From the NCBI RefSeq assembly GCF_003148465.1, contig NZ_QGGI01000004.1, positions 27,833 to 91,832 of the forward strand: a stretch of 64,000 nt of DNA, in the 5' to 3' direction. The stretch comes from Oceanotoga teriensis (GTDB lineage Bacteria > Thermotogota > Thermotogae > Petrotogales > Petrotogaceae). Made by a program: the position numbers and the translations under genes. The notes under the pieces are model-generated. The model was not told the origin of the DNA, searched no databases, and saw nothing but the letters and a program-made list of their open reading frames with translations. The first letter of the stretch is position 1. Each line of letters starts with the position of its first letter. Positions 8,583 to 17,782 of the stretch are shown here, piece by piece.

Positions 8583-8613
8583 TTGTAGGCCCGTTTAAAC
8601 GGGCTTTACAATT
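8581..8613 (+). terminator. Hairpin after the beta-barrel gene
   Basis: The palindrome GCCCGTTTAAACGGGC (8589-8604) is extended by AATTGTA (8581-8587) and TACAATT (8607-8613). There is no T-run, so it may be a weak terminator or a 3'-end stabiliser rather than a full stop. Confidence 0.5.
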
Positions 8614-8664
8614 AAACAAATATTTTCATAAAGAAACAAAATATAAAATAATAGGAGAGATTTT

Positions 8665-9489
8665 ATGAAGAAAAATTTAATTTTTTTAATGCTTTTATTA
8701 TCAACAATCACAATTTTTTCAAAAGTAAATGTTAAACCTTTAAACATATGTACTACAAAACTTGAGAGAATGCCCCAAAGAATTGGAAATACTTTATATT
8801 TTGTTGCAAATAATTATGATATATACGAAAGTCAATTTGAAAATGGAAAATGGAATAATCCTAAAAAAGTGAATGGTGAAGTTAATACATCAGCTAATGA
8901 AATAAATCCACATGTAATAATTAATAATGGTAAAAAAATAATGTATTTCGCAAGATATACAGATTCTGATACAAATTATGACTTTTATAGAGCTGAATTT
9001 GATGAAAATAAAAATATTTGGAAAAATGTTCAAACAGTAAATGAACTTAATACTAAAGCTCAAGAATGGGATATTTGGGTAAATCAAGATGAAACTTTAG
9101 CTTATTTTACATCTGCCGGAGAATATGAAGGTTCAAAATCAAAAGGTGGAAGAGATATATGGAAATCTGAAAAGAAAAATGGGAAATGGTGTACACCAGT
9201 TAATGTATCAAAATTAAATGATGAAGGAAATCAATGGTCGGTATTTGTTGATGAATCTGAAAATATTTATTTTGATTCTGCAAGAAGTGATGCATTAGGT
9301 GGTTATGATATATATGTTTATTTGAAACAAAAAGATGAAATAAAACATTTATCAAGAGATATAAATTCATTTTATGATGATAGAGCTATGTCTGTATATG
9401 AAAATAAAATTTATTTCACAACAAAAGATAGATCTAATGGTCCTGGATTTTATGATATTTATGAAGGAGATTTGTCAGGAGGTTTTTAA
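8665..9489 (+). CDS. Secreted PD40-like beta-propeller protein
   Basis: A 274-residue exported protein with signal peptide MKKNLIFLMLLLSTITIFS and the same blade motifs as the gene at 5517 (ERMPQ, LYFVANNYDIYES, KKIMYFARYT, GGRDIW, GGYDIY, FYDIY). It lacks the C-terminal membrane segment of that paralogue. Its stop codon is directly adjacent to the TTG start of a ROK regulator (position 9490), so it opens the long operon of phosphate-ester scavenging genes. It may be a sensor or binding component for the same substrate. Function unknown. Confidence 0.66.
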   Translation: MKKNLIFLMLLLSTITIFSKVNVKPLNICTTKLERMPQRIGNTLYFVANNYDIYESQFENGKWNNPKKVNGEVNTSANEINPHVIINNGKKIMYFARYTDSDTNYDFYRAEFDENKNIWKNVQTVNELNTKAQEWDIWVNQDETLAYFTSAGEYEGSKSKGGRDIWKSEKKNGKWCTPVNVSKLNDEGNQWSVFVDESENIYFDSARSDALGGYDIYVYLKQKDEIKHLSRDINSFYDDRAMSVYENKIYFTTKDRSNGPGFYDIYEGDLSGGF

Positions 9490-10623
9490 TTGATAGAGTT
9501 AAGTGAAAAAGAAAAATTAGTTTTACATACAATTTGGAATAAAAAATTTGGAATTTCTCAAACAGATATAAAAGATAGTTTGAAAATAAGTAAAGCTACT
9601 ATATCAAGAGCTGTTAACAAACTTCTTGATTATAAGTTTGTAAAAGAAGGCGAATTAATTCCAACTAATTCTAAAGGAAGACCTCAAAAGCTCCTTTTAG
9701 TTAATGACAAAAAAATACTTGTATCTGGAATAATGATTAGATCTAATCATTATAATCTTGTTGTTGGAAATTTGAATGGAGAGATCAAATATTCAGAAAA
9801 AATAGATATAAAAAGTATAGACATAATAAAATCAATAAATAATATTCCAAACCATTTAAAAGAAAAACTTGGAGAAAAATTTGAAAATATAATGGCTTTT
9901 AGTATAGTAACTCCTGGATATGTAAATAAAAAAGATTATACGATAAGAAAAAGTTTTTTTGCAAAAAAACAAGAAATTTCTTTTAAAAATTTTATAAATG
10001 ATTGGCCTATATTATTTCAAATCGAAAATGATGTAAATGCTTCTTTAATAACGAAAATATTATTCGATTCAGCTACTTTCAAAAGCACTTTTTATATAGA
10101 TAAAGGATTTGGTGCTTCTTTTATAATAAACAATAAGTTAATAAGAGGAGAAAAAGGCGGAGAAGGAGAATTTGGCCATTTTCAGGTAGATCCAAAAGGA
10201 CCAAAATGTTGGTGTGGAAAGAATGGATGTATTTCAGCTTTTTTTAGTGAGGGATATTTAAAAGAATATTATAAAAATATATTACCAAAAACTTATTTGA
10301 ATCTTGAAAAAAATGTTTTTTTAGATACTCTAAGTGATTTATATAATGAAAGATTTACTGAAATATATGTGACAATGTATGAAGAACTTCTTGAAAAATT
10401 AGCAAATGCTATAACAAATGTGACTGATTTATTATGCATAGATAATATTATTTTAAATACTATAAATCCATTTTTTAGAGGTAACTCATATAAATTTTTA
10501 AAAGACAAAATAAATGAATATTCATCTAGAAATAATAAAATATTACCTATGATTTTTACAGAAAATGAAATAAAACAAATACCATTGGCAGTATCTTTAA
10601 CAAGCCTTATAGGCGAAATATAG
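9490..10623 (+). CDS. ROK-family transcriptional regulator
   Basis: A 377-residue NagC/XylR-type ROK regulator: an N-terminal winged helix (ISQTDIKDSLKISKATISRAVNKL) followed by the two-lobed ROK sugar-binding domain. The structural zinc motif CWCGKNGC (near residue 240) and the GEFGH histidine before it are intact. ROK regulators are usually repressors that release DNA when the transported sugar or its phosphate binds. It begins with TTG at 9490, immediately after the previous stop, with AGGAGG at 9477-9482. It sits directly upstream of an ABC importer and is the obvious local regulator. Confidence 0.88.
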   Translation: MIELSEKEKLVLHTIWNKKFGISQTDIKDSLKISKATISRAVNKLLDYKFVKEGELIPTNSKGRPQKLLLVNDKKILVSGIMIRSNHYNLVVGNLNGEIKYSEKIDIKSIDIIKSINNIPNHLKEKLGEKFENIMAFSIVTPGYVNKKDYTIRKSFFAKKQEISFKNFINDWPILFQIENDVNASLITKILFDSATFKSTFYIDKGFGASFIINNKLIRGEKGGEGEFGHFQVDPKGPKCWCGKNGCISAFFSEGYLKEYYKNILPKTYLNLEKNVFLDTLSDLYNERFTEIYVTMYEELLEKLANAITNVTDLLCIDNIILNTINPFFRGNSYKFLKDKINEYSSRNNKILPMIFTENEIKQIPLAVSLTSLIGEI

Positions 10624-10639
10624 ACAAGGGGGTAGTAGC

Positions 10640-11878
10640 ATGAAAAAAATATTGACAGTATTTTTAGCTATAACTTTAATGAGTATAGCCTTTTCAAAAA
10701 CTACATTAGTTCATTGGATGCATCATTCACCTAAGAGAGCAGAAATAATATATGAAATGTCTGAAGAATTTATGAAAGAAAATCCAGATGTAGAAATAGT
10801 TATACAATCTATTCCATATTCGGAATATAAAACAAAATTACTCGCAGCTATTGCAGCTGGTAGTGGACCTGATGTGGCACAAATACCAGCAGAAGCAATA
10901 GAGGAATTTTATAATTATCAAATAATTCAACCATTTCCAGAAGATATAGTTTCATCTAAAGAAATGTTAGAAAAAAATATAGAGCCAGCTGTAAAAAATT
11001 TGATAATTGATGATGAAGTATATGGCTTACCTACAGATATTCAAACAATAGTTTTATTTTATAATCCATATCTTTTTGAAAAAGCAGGATTAGATCCTGA
11101 TAAAGCTCCAGAAGATTGGAATGAATTGATAGATTTTGCAAAAAAAACAACAGTTTGGGAAAATGATAAGATGATAGAAAGTGGATGGGGAATTGCAGGT
11201 TATCATCCGGTTTTAGAAAGTTTTATGCGTTCAGCAGGAGCAACATTTTGGGCAGATGGAGATAAAAAACAAATAAAACTTGAACAAGCTCAGATAGATA
11301 CATACGAATTTTTTAGAAAAGCGATAGAAGAAGACAAAGTATATACACCAAAATTTGGTTCAAGATGGACAGGATTTAGACAAATAAAAGAAGCTATGGT
11401 TTTTGGACATGGTGCTATGGTAGGTTCTTTTAAAGTTGGAGGACATCCAGATCTCATTTTTAAAACAGCTCCAATACCTAAAAATCCAACAACAGGAAAA
11501 AGAATAACTTCATTAACAAGTTGGTCATTAGTTATAATGGATGATTGTCAAGAATCAGAAGCAGCGGCAAAATGGTTGAAATTTATAACTTCAGAAGATT
11601 CTCAAAAATTATGGCTTGAACAAACAGGAGAATTACCTTCATTAAAATCAGTTATAAATGATCCTAAATATAAAAATGATGAATTATTTGGACCTATACT
11701 CGATTCTTTGAGTTATGCAGAACCAACATTCTCAAAAGGTTGGGCAAACCCTGCTGGCATGATGAGAGAAGTAGGCTATAATGAAATATTAAATAAGGGA
11801 GTACCTGTTAAAGAAGCAGCAGAAAAAGTTGTAGAACAAATAAATATTTATTTAGATGAAACATTCTCACAATTTTAA
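10640..11878 (+). CDS. ABC sugar transporter, extracellular solute-binding protein
   Basis: A 412-residue family 1 solute-binding protein. The signal peptide is MKKILTVFLAITLMSIAFS. Downstream are the typical AAIAAGSGPDVAQIPA segment and C-terminal ETFSQF. This is the UgpB/MalE-like class that captures oligosaccharides or glycerol-phosphate-type ligands outside the membrane. Two permease genes follow after a stable hairpin. The neighbouring phosphatases and dehydrogenases point to a phosphorylated polyol or a sugar freed from one; the exact ligand cannot be read from sequence. Confidence 0.9.
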   Translation: MKKILTVFLAITLMSIAFSKTTLVHWMHHSPKRAEIIYEMSEEFMKENPDVEIVIQSIPYSEYKTKLLAAIAAGSGPDVAQIPAEAIEEFYNYQIIQPFPEDIVSSKEMLEKNIEPAVKNLIIDDEVYGLPTDIQTIVLFYNPYLFEKAGLDPDKAPEDWNELIDFAKKTTVWENDKMIESGWGIAGYHPVLESFMRSAGATFWADGDKKQIKLEQAQIDTYEFFRKAIEEDKVYTPKFGSRWTGFRQIKEAMVFGHGAMVGSFKVGGHPDLIFKTAPIPKNPTTGKRITSLTSWSLVIMDDCQESEAAAKWLKFITSEDSQKLWLEQTGELPSLKSVINDPKYKNDELFGPILDSLSYAEPTFSKGWANPAGMMREVGYNEILNKGVPVKEAAEKVVEQINIYLDETFSQF

Positions 11879-11879
11879 A

Positions 11880-11903
11880 TAATGGCCCCATAAGGGGCTA
11901 TTA
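11880..11903 (+). terminator. Intercistronic hairpin between binding protein and permease
   Basis: TAATGGCCCC / GGGGCTATTA stem with ATAA loop. It lacks a T-run and lies just upstream of the permease ribosome-binding site. Such hairpins often protect the 3' end of the binding-protein mRNA or cause partial termination, giving more binding protein than permease. Confidence 0.6.
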
Positions 11904-11917
11904 TATGGAGGTATACA

Positions 11918-13159
11918 ATGAAATTATTCAATAAAAATCTTAATATATTATATATCCCAGGTATTCTTATAACTTTTATAGGTATGTTTTTACCAATTAT
12001 TGCAGATAAAAAAATAATGTTTCTAAAAGATTTTAATTTCTTGGGACTTTCTTTTATCTATGTGTTTTTAGCTTTAATAATAGCAAATATCATTATTAAT
12101 TTTACAAAAAAAAGAAAATTAATAATGATAGTATCTTTTTTACAATTGTTTTTTGTAATGTATTTACCATTTCTTGTAAAACAATGGAAATATGCATATA
12201 GAGCGAAATTTGTTTTGAACTTTTTTGAAAAAGCAAATTTTGGTTGGTATTTTTTATTGATTGGAAGTATATTTTTAATAATATATTCTTTTAAATTATT
12301 TTCTAAAAAACAAACAATACCATATATGTTCATAACACCTATGGTATTTGGAGTAAGTTTCTTAACATTTTTCCCAGCAATATTTGCTGTGATAATAAGT
12401 TTTAGAAAATGGAATATATTAATTCCAAATAAACCTTTTATAGGATTAGATAACTTTGTAAAAGCTTTTACAGATGAATATTTTTTAAATTCCTTATGGA
12501 TAAGTTTTAAGTATGCATTGGCAGTTATACCAACAAAAATAATAATATCATTTTTATTTGCATATCTTATATATTCTTTACCTAAATTCAAAGGTTTTTT
12601 TAGAGTAGTGTATTTTTTACCTACAGTTACATCCGTAGTTGCAGTAAGTGTTATATGGAATTGGATATATCATCCATACTATGGACTTGCAAATTATATT
12701 ATAGGATTATTTGGAATGAAACCTGTAGATTGGCTTGGAGATCCATCAATAGCTATATGGGCTGTTGCAGCTGTTTCTATTTGGAGAGGACTTGGTTATG
12801 ATATTATAATATTCCTTTCTGGATTAAATGATATACCAGAAGCTATTCTTGAAGCATCAGAAATAGATGGAGCAACGAGATGGCAAAAATTTTGGAAAAT
12901 AATAATTCCTCAAGTAAAACCATCTTTAATATTAATATTTATAACATCTACTATAGGTGCTATACAAGTATTCTCTGAAATATATATGATGACTGGTGGT
13001 AATGCTGATACAAAAACAGCAGTTTATTATATATGGGAATATGGTTTTAGCAGACTTCAAATGGGATATGCAAGTGCAATGTCATTGATACTTTTTGCTA
13101 TTATATTAACTATAACACTCATTCAAATGAGAGTCACCAAGCTTCTCAAGGAGGATTGA
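11918..13159 (+). CDS. ABC sugar transporter permease, MalF-type with N-terminal extension
   Basis: A 413-residue inner-membrane permease. The C-terminal two-thirds is a standard six-helix MalF/UgpA permease with the EAA loop (EASEIDGATRWQKFWKIIIP) that contacts the ATPase. The first 130 residues carry four additional hydrophobic segments before the conserved core, longer than the minimal family. No ATPase gene is present in the operon, so a shared MsmX/UgpC-type ATPase encoded elsewhere must energise it. Confidence 0.9.
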   Translation: MKLFNKNLNILYIPGILITFIGMFLPIIADKKIMFLKDFNFLGLSFIYVFLALIIANIIINFTKKRKLIMIVSFLQLFFVMYLPFLVKQWKYAYRAKFVLNFFEKANFGWYFLLIGSIFLIIYSFKLFSKKQTIPYMFITPMVFGVSFLTFFPAIFAVIISFRKWNILIPNKPFIGLDNFVKAFTDEYFLNSLWISFKYALAVIPTKIIISFLFAYLIYSLPKFKGFFRVVYFLPTVTSVVAVSVIWNWIYHPYYGLANYIIGLFGMKPVDWLGDPSIAIWAVAAVSIWRGLGYDIIIFLSGLNDIPEAILEASEIDGATRWQKFWKIIIPQVKPSLILIFITSTIGAIQVFSEIYMMTGGNADTKTAVYYIWEYGFSRLQMGYASAMSLILFAIILTITLIQMRVTKLLKED

Positions 13160-13161
13160 TT

Positions 13162-13998
13162 ATGAGATCCAAGAAAAAAAGTGAAAGATTATTTTATATC
13201 ATATGTTATGTAGTTTTATCATTATTTGCTGTTGTTATGATAATGCCATTTATATGGATGATACTCTCAACATTTAAACCACAGAATGAATTAATGACAT
13301 TTCCACCCAAATTTTTTCCAAAACATTTTACCTTAGACAATTATAAAGAGGTATTAACAACAGTACCCTTTTTTAAATATTATTTAAATTCACTTTTAGT
13401 AACAACTGTATCAGTTATTTTAGTATTATTTACTTCATCAACAGCTGGATTTGCATTTGCAAAATATCAGTTTAAAGGAAAAAATCAAATATTTAAATTA
13501 TTGGTTAGTGCTATGATGATACCTTTTCCTGTAACTATAATTCCATTATATATAATGATATATACATTAGGATTGGTAGATTCATATATAGCCTTAATAA
13601 TAACTGGTATAGTTAGTATATTTGGAACATTTTTAATGAGACAATTCATATTAGGAATTCCGAATGATTTATTAGATGCAGCTCGTATAGATGGATGTAA
13701 TGAATGGATGGTATATAGAAAAATAATACTTCCAAATATAAAACCTGTATTATCTGCATTAGCTATATTTTCATTCATGGGTGTTTGGAATGCTTTTCTA
13801 TGGCCATTATTAGTTGTTAATGGAGATAAACATAGAACAGTTCAACTTGGGGTACAATATTTTACCCAACAATATGGAGATCTCGTACATCTTCAAATAA
13901 CTGCAGCTGCAATGGCTGTATTACCAATAATAATATTATATTTATTTTTACAAAAACAATTTATAAAAGGAATAACAATGACGGGTTTGAAAGGATAG
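13162..13998 (+). CDS. ABC sugar transporter permease, MalG-type
   Basis: A 278-residue permease with six membrane segments and the EAA-loop DAARIDGCNEWMVYRKIILP. The frame opens at a TTG at 13156, but AGGAGG at 13149-13154 is best spaced from the ATG at 13162. It begins just after the stop of the partner permease and forms the heterodimeric membrane pore with it. Confidence 0.9.
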   Translation: MRSKKKSERLFYIICYVVLSLFAVVMIMPFIWMILSTFKPQNELMTFPPKFFPKHFTLDNYKEVLTTVPFFKYYLNSLLVTTVSVILVLFTSSTAGFAFAKYQFKGKNQIFKLLVSAMMIPFPVTIIPLYIMIYTLGLVDSYIALIITGIVSIFGTFLMRQFILGIPNDLLDAARIDGCNEWMVYRKIILPNIKPVLSALAIFSFMGVWNAFLWPLLVVNGDKHRTVQLGVQYFTQQYGDLVHLQITAAAMAVLPIIILYLFLQKQFIKGITMTGLKG

Positions 13999-14006
13999 TG
14001 TTTTAA

Positions 14007-15086
14007 ATGAAAAAATTTTTATCTTTAATAATAATATTAAGCTTAATGATAGTATCTTATGCAAAACCTAAAAATGTTATTGTAATAATGGGAGATGGCA
14101 TGGGATATAATCATGTGTTATTATCTGAACTTTTATGTCAAGCAAATAATCTGGAGATAGCAACAAAAAACTTTCAAGTTGCTTCTCTCGTAAGAAATGA
14201 TACTCTTGATAATGTGGTAACAGATTCTGGTGCGGCTGCAACAGCTTTTTTTTGTGGAGAAAAAACAAAATTACAGTATGTTGGAATGGATAAAGAACAA
14301 AAATCTTTAGATTCTCTTGGAAGAATATTAAAAAGAGAAGGTTATAAGGTTGGTTTAATTACAAATACAAGATATTATGATGCAACGCCAGCGGGTATTT
14401 ATGCACATGCACATAGAAGAGATACAGAAAAAATTACTAAAGATCTTGTTTCTTCTAATTTTATGGATTTTTTTGTAGCAGGAGGATTTGAAAAATTAGG
14501 AGTAAATCCTTTTACTATGAAACCAAAAAAAGATTCTGAATTAAAAAAAATAAATGAAAATGGTTATAAAGTATATGGTAATAATTATGAATTATTGTTT
14601 GATTCAAATCAAGAAAGGTTTATGGCTTTTGTAGCCCCTGGAGATAAAAATTTTGAAAATGAATTAATAACAGGAGAATTACCTTTTATAGATGTTGTCG
14701 AGAAAACAGTAGAAAAAATAAAAGACGATCAACCTCTTTTTATGTTTGTTGAAGCTGGGAGAATAGATGATGCTTCTCATATAAATAATACAGAAGCTGT
14801 TAAAAGTGAATTATTAATGTTCCAAAAAATTGTAAATTATTTAACAAAAGAATTTAATCCTGAAGAAACATTGTTTATAATATTTGCCGATCATGAAACA
14901 GGAGGATTGTCTATTTTTAGTTCTACTGTTGATGGAAGTGATATAACAATAAAATGGAATCATACAGATCATACAGGCACATATGTTCCATTTTTAACCT
15001 ATGGAAATTCTAAAGATATATTCCCAAAACAAATGCATCTTGAAAATGTCAAGGATGTACTTCTCAAAACATTAGAGGTGGAATAA
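14007..15086 (+). CDS. Secreted alkaline phosphatase
   Basis: A 359-residue PhoA-family phosphomonoesterase with a signal peptide (MKKFLSLIIILSLMIVSYA). Active-site features: GDGMG (first metal Asp) at about residues 29-33, VTDSGAAATA with the nucleophilic Ser, AGRIDDASH for metal ligands, and ADHETGG near the C-terminus. It would release phosphate from exported or external esters. Lying eight bases after the permease gene and overlapping the next gene's start, it is part of the same transcript, linking phosphate removal with uptake of the organic part. Confidence 0.9.
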   Translation: MKKFLSLIIILSLMIVSYAKPKNVIVIMGDGMGYNHVLLSELLCQANNLEIATKNFQVASLVRNDTLDNVVTDSGAAATAFFCGEKTKLQYVGMDKEQKSLDSLGRILKREGYKVGLITNTRYYDATPAGIYAHAHRRDTEKITKDLVSSNFMDFFVAGGFEKLGVNPFTMKPKKDSELKKINENGYKVYGNNYELLFDSNQERFMAFVAPGDKNFENELITGELPFIDVVEKTVEKIKDDQPLFMFVEAGRIDDASHINNTEAVKSELLMFQKIVNYLTKEFNPEETLFIIFADHETGGLSIFSSTVDGSDITIKWNHTDHTGTYVPFLTYGNSKDIFPKQMHLENVKDVLLKTLEVE

Positions 15087-15850
15087 TGAAAAAAATATTA
15101 TTTTTAATAAGTTTAATAACTTTATTTACAATTAGTTTTGCAACTCCATTAAAAGTGATGACATACAATATAAGACATGGACTTGGCGTAGATGATAAAT
15201 TAGATTTTCAAAGAGTTATTGATGTAATAAAAGATCAAGATCCAGATATATTAATGATTCAAGAAGTAGATGAAGGAAGAGCAAGAAGCTACGGTTTAAG
15301 GCAAGCAAAGATAATTTCTAAAGAAACTGGAATGGACTATTATTTTTATGCTACAGAAGGTAAGAGAGACTATGGAATAGCAGTTTTAAGCAAATTTAAA
15401 CCAATAGAAAAATTTGGATATGATTTACCACAACCAAAATGGATGAAAGCTGTTCAAAGGGGAGCGGCTTCTATGATAATAGATGTAAATGGTCAAGAAG
15501 TAATGATAGTAAGCTTACATTTAGGCCTTGGAGGAATACAAGAAATTCAAACAGAATTGATGGAAGCTTATGAAGTTTCAAAAAAATATAATATTCCAAC
15601 ATTAATAGCTGGAGATTTCAATGTGGAATATTTTAATCTACAAACAGGAGTTATTGAATTTATGAAAGATTTTAAATCTGTAAATCATACAATAGATAAA
15701 CAATTAAACACAATTCCAGCAGATAATCCAGGCCCTCAAATAGATTTTATTTTTTATTCAAACGATGATTTTAAAATAAAAGATGTATACACAGTATCTT
15801 CTTATGCATCGGATCATCTTCCAGTTATAGCTGAGGTAGAATTGAAATGA
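15086..15850 (+). CDS. Secreted endonuclease/exonuclease/phosphatase (EEP) family hydrolase 1
   Basis: A 254-residue exported EEP-fold hydrolase (signal peptide MKKILFLISLITLFTISFA). Catalytic landmarks: MTYNIRHG, the metal Glu in IQEVDEG, SLHLG, AGDFNVE and the terminal SDHLP. The fold includes DNases, sphingomyelinases and inositol-phosphate phosphatases. An enzyme exported beside an alkaline phosphatase and a transporter is more likely to act on phosphodiesters or phosphorylated polyols than on cellular DNA. Its start overlaps the previous stop (TAATG). Confidence 0.85.
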   Translation: MKKILFLISLITLFTISFATPLKVMTYNIRHGLGVDDKLDFQRVIDVIKDQDPDILMIQEVDEGRARSYGLRQAKIISKETGMDYYFYATEGKRDYGIAVLSKFKPIEKFGYDLPQPKWMKAVQRGAASMIIDVNGQEVMIVSLHLGLGGIQEIQTELMEAYEVSKKYNIPTLIAGDFNVEYFNLQTGVIEFMKDFKSVNHTIDKQLNTIPADNPGPQIDFIFYSNDDFKIKDVYTVSSYASDHLPVIAEVELK

Positions 15851-16695
15851 AAATCAAAGATAAAGTATTTATATTATTTATAATACTTTTTGGAGGATTT
15901 TATATGAATGCTCAAGATATAACATTTTTTAAAGAAGATATAAAAATAAAAGTTATGACTTATAACATAAGAGGTGGAAAAAGTTATCCAGATAATGTAC
16001 AAAATTTAGAAAATATAATAAAAACTATAGAGAAAGATTCACCAGATATATTAATGCTTCAAGAAGTCGGTTATAGAGAAAGAATAAATTGGTTTGAATA
16101 TAAAGAGCAAAAAGGGCAAGAACAAACAAAAATAATAGCTGAAAAATTTGGAATGGATTATTATTTTTATTTAACAGAAAATACAGATTATTTTGGAAAT
16201 GCAATATTATCAAAATATCCAATAAAAGAAAAATTTGGATATGATCTTCCTTTACCAACTAATTTGACCTCAGAAGAACAAAAAAAAGCTTGGCAAAGAG
16301 GAGCTGTTGGATTAATTATAGATGTTAATGGTGTTGAAATAATGGTTATAAGTACTCATTTAGGTCTTTTAGGAATTAAAGAGGTAAAATCAGAGTTAAA
16401 TGAAATATATAAAAGATCTATAAATTCAAATATGCCAGTTTTAATAGCGGGAGATTTTAATCTTGAATATGAAGAAATAAAATCTAATCTTTCTGCGATG
16501 TTTTATGATTTTGGATCTGTAAACCATGAAATAAATAAACGATTAAAAACAATACCATCTACAAATCCTAATAGGCAGATAGATTATATACTTGCGACAA
16601 AAAAAGATTTTAATATATATGACTGTAAGACAATATCCTCTCAAGCATCAGATCATATCCCTATTATAAGCATATTGGGGGTTAAAAAAAATTGA
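15847..16695 (+). CDS. Secreted endonuclease/exonuclease/phosphatase (EEP) family hydrolase 2
   Basis: A 282-residue paralogue of the preceding gene, overlapping it by four bases (ATGA). Same motifs: MTYNIRGG, LQEVGYRE, STHLGLLG, AGDFNLE, SDHIP. The N-terminus (MKIKDKVFILFIILFGGFYMNA) is a signal peptide or signal anchor. The two copies share organisation around the active site but differ in loops, consistent with duplication followed by change of substrate preference. Confidence 0.85.
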   Translation: MKIKDKVFILFIILFGGFYMNAQDITFFKEDIKIKVMTYNIRGGKSYPDNVQNLENIIKTIEKDSPDILMLQEVGYRERINWFEYKEQKGQEQTKIIAEKFGMDYYFYLTENTDYFGNAILSKYPIKEKFGYDLPLPTNLTSEEQKKAWQRGAVGLIIDVNGVEIMVISTHLGLLGIKEVKSELNEIYKRSINSNMPVLIAGDFNLEYEEIKSNLSAMFYDFGSVNHEINKRLKTIPSTNPNRQIDYILATKKDFNIYDCKTISSQASDHIPIISILGVKKN

Positions 16696-17765
16696 AAAAA
16701 CTTTTATTTGTTACTATAGATTCTCTTGGAAATGATTTAATTGAAAAATCTAATGCAAAATTTATAAAAGAAATATTAAAAAATGGAAATACAATAAAAA
16801 ATGTAAAAACAGCATTTCCTTCTCTAACAACACCTATGATGACAACCATATTGACTGGAAAGTATCCATTTGAACATGGCATATATTCAAATTCTGTATA
16901 TGATTTTGAAAAAAATAAAGTTATAGGAAAATTGAGAGATATAAAAGTTCCAACAATATCAGAAATATTGATGGAAAAAGGATATAAAACATTATCTGTA
17001 CAACATTTTATGCTTGAAAATAGATGTGATAAATACATACAAATAGATGGATCAAAACCAGAAAATAATACAAATTCAATAATAAAAGAATTAGATCAAA
17101 AAAATTATGATGCAATATTCACTATATATCAAAGTGTTGATTCTATTGGACATAAATATGGTGCCATGAGTAAAAAAAGAATAAATGAATTAGAAAAAGT
17201 AGATTCAGAACTTGAAAGATTATATGAATATCTCAATAAAAAATGGGGAGATTTTTTATTAGTAATAAATTCAGACCATTCTATGAGTTCATTTGAAAAT
17301 CATAGCGATTTTTCTATAATAGAATTTATGGAAAAATTTGGATTTAAAGGAGATTTCTATGAACCAGGAAATGAAATACCTGAAAACTTAGATTATATAA
17401 TTATTAGACAACCTACTGTACAGATATATTTAATAAGTAAGAAAGCTAAAATATTAAAAAAGAATATAATAAAAGATTTAAATGAAATAGAAGATATTGC
17501 AGAAGTATATGATCAAATAAAATTAAAAGAATTAAAAAATGAACACTTATGTGATATTGCTTACACTTTAAAAAGAGGCTACACTAATAATATAAGTAAT
17601 ATTTTGTTAAAGATAAGAAAGTTTGGATATCATGGAACATTCGAAGAAAACAATGCAATAATAAGTTTTTATGAAAATGGAATAAAAAAAGAAAATCTTA
17701 AGGGTTATGATTTAACTATAATACTTAATAAAACACTTGAACATCTTGAATTGAGTATTAATTGA
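16692..17765 (+). CDS. Type I phosphodiesterase/nucleotide pyrophosphatase-like protein
   Basis: A 357-residue member of the alkaline phosphatase superfamily, phosphodiesterase branch (PF01663-like). Metal and catalytic landmarks: FVTIDSLGND, the Thr nucleophile in SLTTPMM, TGKYPFEHG, YQSVDSIGHKYG and NSDHSMSS. No signal peptide, so cytoplasmic, unlike the three upstream phosphatases. Starts TTG at 16692, overlapping the EEP gene stop. It would cleave an imported phosphodiester or pyrophosphate. Confidence 0.82.
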   Translation: MKKLLFVTIDSLGNDLIEKSNAKFIKEILKNGNTIKNVKTAFPSLTTPMMTTILTGKYPFEHGIYSNSVYDFEKNKVIGKLRDIKVPTISEILMEKGYKTLSVQHFMLENRCDKYIQIDGSKPENNTNSIIKELDQKNYDAIFTIYQSVDSIGHKYGAMSKKRINELEKVDSELERLYEYLNKKWGDFLLVINSDHSMSSFENHSDFSIIEFMEKFGFKGDFYEPGNEIPENLDYIIIRQPTVQIYLISKKAKILKKNIIKDLNEIEDIAEVYDQIKLKELKNEHLCDIAYTLKRGYTNNISNILLKIRKFGYHGTFEENNAIISFYENGIKKENLKGYDLTIILNKTLEHLELSIN

Positions 17766-17782
17766 GGAGATGATTTTATAAA

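Noticed and set aside
12058..12591. 177-residue minus-strand ORF inside the MalF-type permease gene
   Set aside because: It is a reverse-complement shadow of a well-supported membrane protein gene, with no ribosome site and no recognisable domain.
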